64,000 nt of DNA from Porphyra umbilicalis (taxonomy: Eukaryota > Rhodophyta > Bangiophyceae > Bangiales > Bangiaceae), in NCBI GenBank assembly GCA_002049455.2, contig KV918946.1, forward strand, positions 1 through 64,000. The letters run 5' to 3'. This document shows positions 62,478 through 64,000 of the stretch, piece by piece. The notes under the pieces are model-generated. The model was not told the origin of the DNA and ran no database searches. It saw only the letters and a program-made list of their open reading frames with translations. Numbering within the stretch: the stretch's first letter is position 1; each line of letters opens with the position of its first letter. The position numbers and the translations under genes were made by a program.

Positions 62478-63290
62478 GACCATTATCGCACTGCATTAGA
62501 CACGATCAGTGTCGGTTTAGGGACGCCGCGGTCCGAACTGAGGTTTGGACGCCAGCTGCCAGGCCGCCGGTCACACCTGCACTCCGTTGAAAGACCAGCA
62601 CGCATGCGTGCACGCCACCACACTGGGCGTCACAGTTGGGACCAACCGCCCACGCCGCCGTTGGCGGTGCGTACCACTCCGTACTGTATGTACACCGCCA
62701 CCCGCTGCATCTCGTCACCAGGTTGTCTCCGATGTTCTCTTTCTTCCAGTGGGTTCTTGCCGCACGCGGGCTCGCCTGGGTTTTTGCCGCACGCGGTCTC
62801 GCCTGGGTACGTGGACGGTTTTTTCCTTCCTGTGCGCTCCCGATTCACGCTGCATCGAATGCGTGTGCACATTTGTGGAGGAGCCGGCAGTTGGTGGGAG
62901 GGTGGGCGGACGGGGACGATGCACGCAGTCTTTTTCTTGACAGAGGCGCTCCTTACTCATCCCTACGTGCGGCAACAATGAAAACGCTGACCTGCACATT
63001 TCCTACTTGGCTTTGCTGCTCTTGAGTTTGTTAAAGCGTGTTGTGACTGTGCTGTGTTTGTTCAACCTCTTTTTGTATGGCTCTAGCTCAGTGCCGCACC
63101 CGAGTGTTCCATATCCATATCTAGTTCTGCCGCACCCCCCCCGGGTGTCGAGCTTCTCCGAGGTATCCCCTTCGATGCCCGACATGGCGTCGTGGCACCA
63201 TTCTCCTCTATCGACCTTGTGGTTCAAGGTATTTTCGACATTCTCCGAGGGTGACCTCTGCCGAAATTTGCTGTCCGGGGGACCGAGGGG
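62478..63290. other. Spacer right of the piggyBac-like element
   Basis: No gene supported. A 27-bp direct duplication (TTGCCGCACGCGG...CTCGCCTGGG) lies at about 62755-62808. Confidence 0.45.
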
Positions 63291-63495
63291 CGATGGGTGG
63301 GCGATGGGTGGGAGATGGCGACTGTGCTTACGACAATCCATGCACTGTGATGAGCCGGGCTTGATCGGGCATTTGGAGGGGGGGGGGTGGGGGCGATGGG
63401 TGGGCGATGGGTGGTAGATGGCGACTGTGCTCGCCACGATCCATCCGCTGTGATGAGCACGGCTTCATTGGGAATTTGGGGAGGGAGGGGGGGGG
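63291..63495. repeat. ~103-bp tandem duplication
   Basis: Units start at 63291 and 63394, each opening CGATGGGTGGGCGATGGG and containing AGATGGCGACTGTGCT, with several substitutions between them. Confidence 0.8.
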
Positions 63496-64000
63496 ATGGG
63501 TTCGGTGCTTGCATCGATATGCCTGCTTGATGCGTTCCATTCGATTGCACTTCTTTTCTCGCAGCGCTTCGAAATCCGACCGCTTTCCTGTTGTTGTTGT
63601 TTTTGGTGGTGTGTGCGGGCGCACTATCAACCGTCTGCTTGGTGTACGCCTTGAAGTATTCTTGCGTTCCTGTAGGTAAACAATGCCCACTTCCTGCACC
63701 GACTCGCAACGACTTCCTGCGATGCGTCATTCGTGTCGCACACGGTCGGCTGCTGACTTCTTTCGACTGGCAGCCTCAACGCCGATATTGCTCGTACTTT
63801 GCATACGACCGCCAACTGGCGAGCTGTGGCGGTGCATGTTCTTACCGTTTGCTTGCATGTGTGTACATATCGACTGCATTTATGGTACGTACACATGCTC
63901 TTTATTTTTCCTCCCCATCTCTATCCGGCTCATCCGGGTTTTCCCCGTCTGTCTCGTCGCCCGACTCCCGCCACAGCTCTGCGTCAGCGGTATCAATGAT
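63496..64000. other. Right-edge spacer
   Basis: AT-moderate; nothing recognised. Confidence 0.4.

Noticed and set aside
63280-63500. CRISPR-like array
   Set aside because: Only two diverged units of about 103 bp with no repeat/spacer structure; the organism is eukaryotic.

Overview
This is nuclear DNA of a eukaryote with a very GC-rich genome. The best fit is a bangiophyte red alga of the Porphyra/Pyropia type, which is inferred rather than proven. Supporting points are the third-position GC bias, a large ARF-GEF encoded in one uninterrupted 6.1 kb frame, very few introns, a nuclear ClpP and a coproporphyrinogen oxidase with plastid-type leaders, a sulfotransferase, and many DNA transposons with short non-autonomous derivatives in AT-richer spacers. 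No rRNA, tRNA, CRISPR array or bacterial operon is visible.

Layout. 0-2 kb: 5' part of a glutamine-rich C2H2 zinc-finger gene (minus), cut by the window edge. 2-6.4 kb: spacer with a minisatellite, an ORF carrying 18-residue repeats and a TA-flanked foldback element. 6.45-12.75 kb: GBF1/GNOM-type ARF-GEF (plus). 13.1-13.4 kb: small Ala/Gly/Thr-rich protein (minus). 15-24.7 kb: transposon zone with a nested pair of short elements, a PIF/Harbinger transposase relic, a SAP-domain ORF and a pogo-like transposase with two internal amber codons. 27-29 kb: two foldback elements. 31.3-32.9 kb: an unrecognised two-exon gene. 32.9-36.3 kb: a hyper-GC block without a demonstrable gene. 37.2-37.8 kb: candidate p21/p27-type CDK inhibitor (minus). 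41.3 kb: second copy of the 15-kb element. 45.1-46.8 kb: two-exon sulfotransferase (minus). 46.9-47.2 kb: two nearly identical short TA-flanked elements side by side. 48.2-49.05 kb: ClpP (plus), convergent with coproporphyrinogen III oxidase (minus, to about 50.9 kb). 51.7-53.8 kb: unrecognised low-complexity gene (minus). 53.8-56.3 kb: second hyper-GC block. 59.3-62.5 kb: complete piggyBac-like element with 17-bp terminal repeats. 62.5-64 kb: tandemly duplicated spacer.

The host genes are unrelated housekeeping functions (vesicle traffic, plastid proteolysis, tetrapyrrole synthesis, sulfation, cell-cycle control, transcription) and do not form a pathway cluster. Several have a reading frame that switches at a C or G run, nearly always as if one base were missing. 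This points to homopolymer under-calling in the assembly, so exact termini of those genes are provisional.
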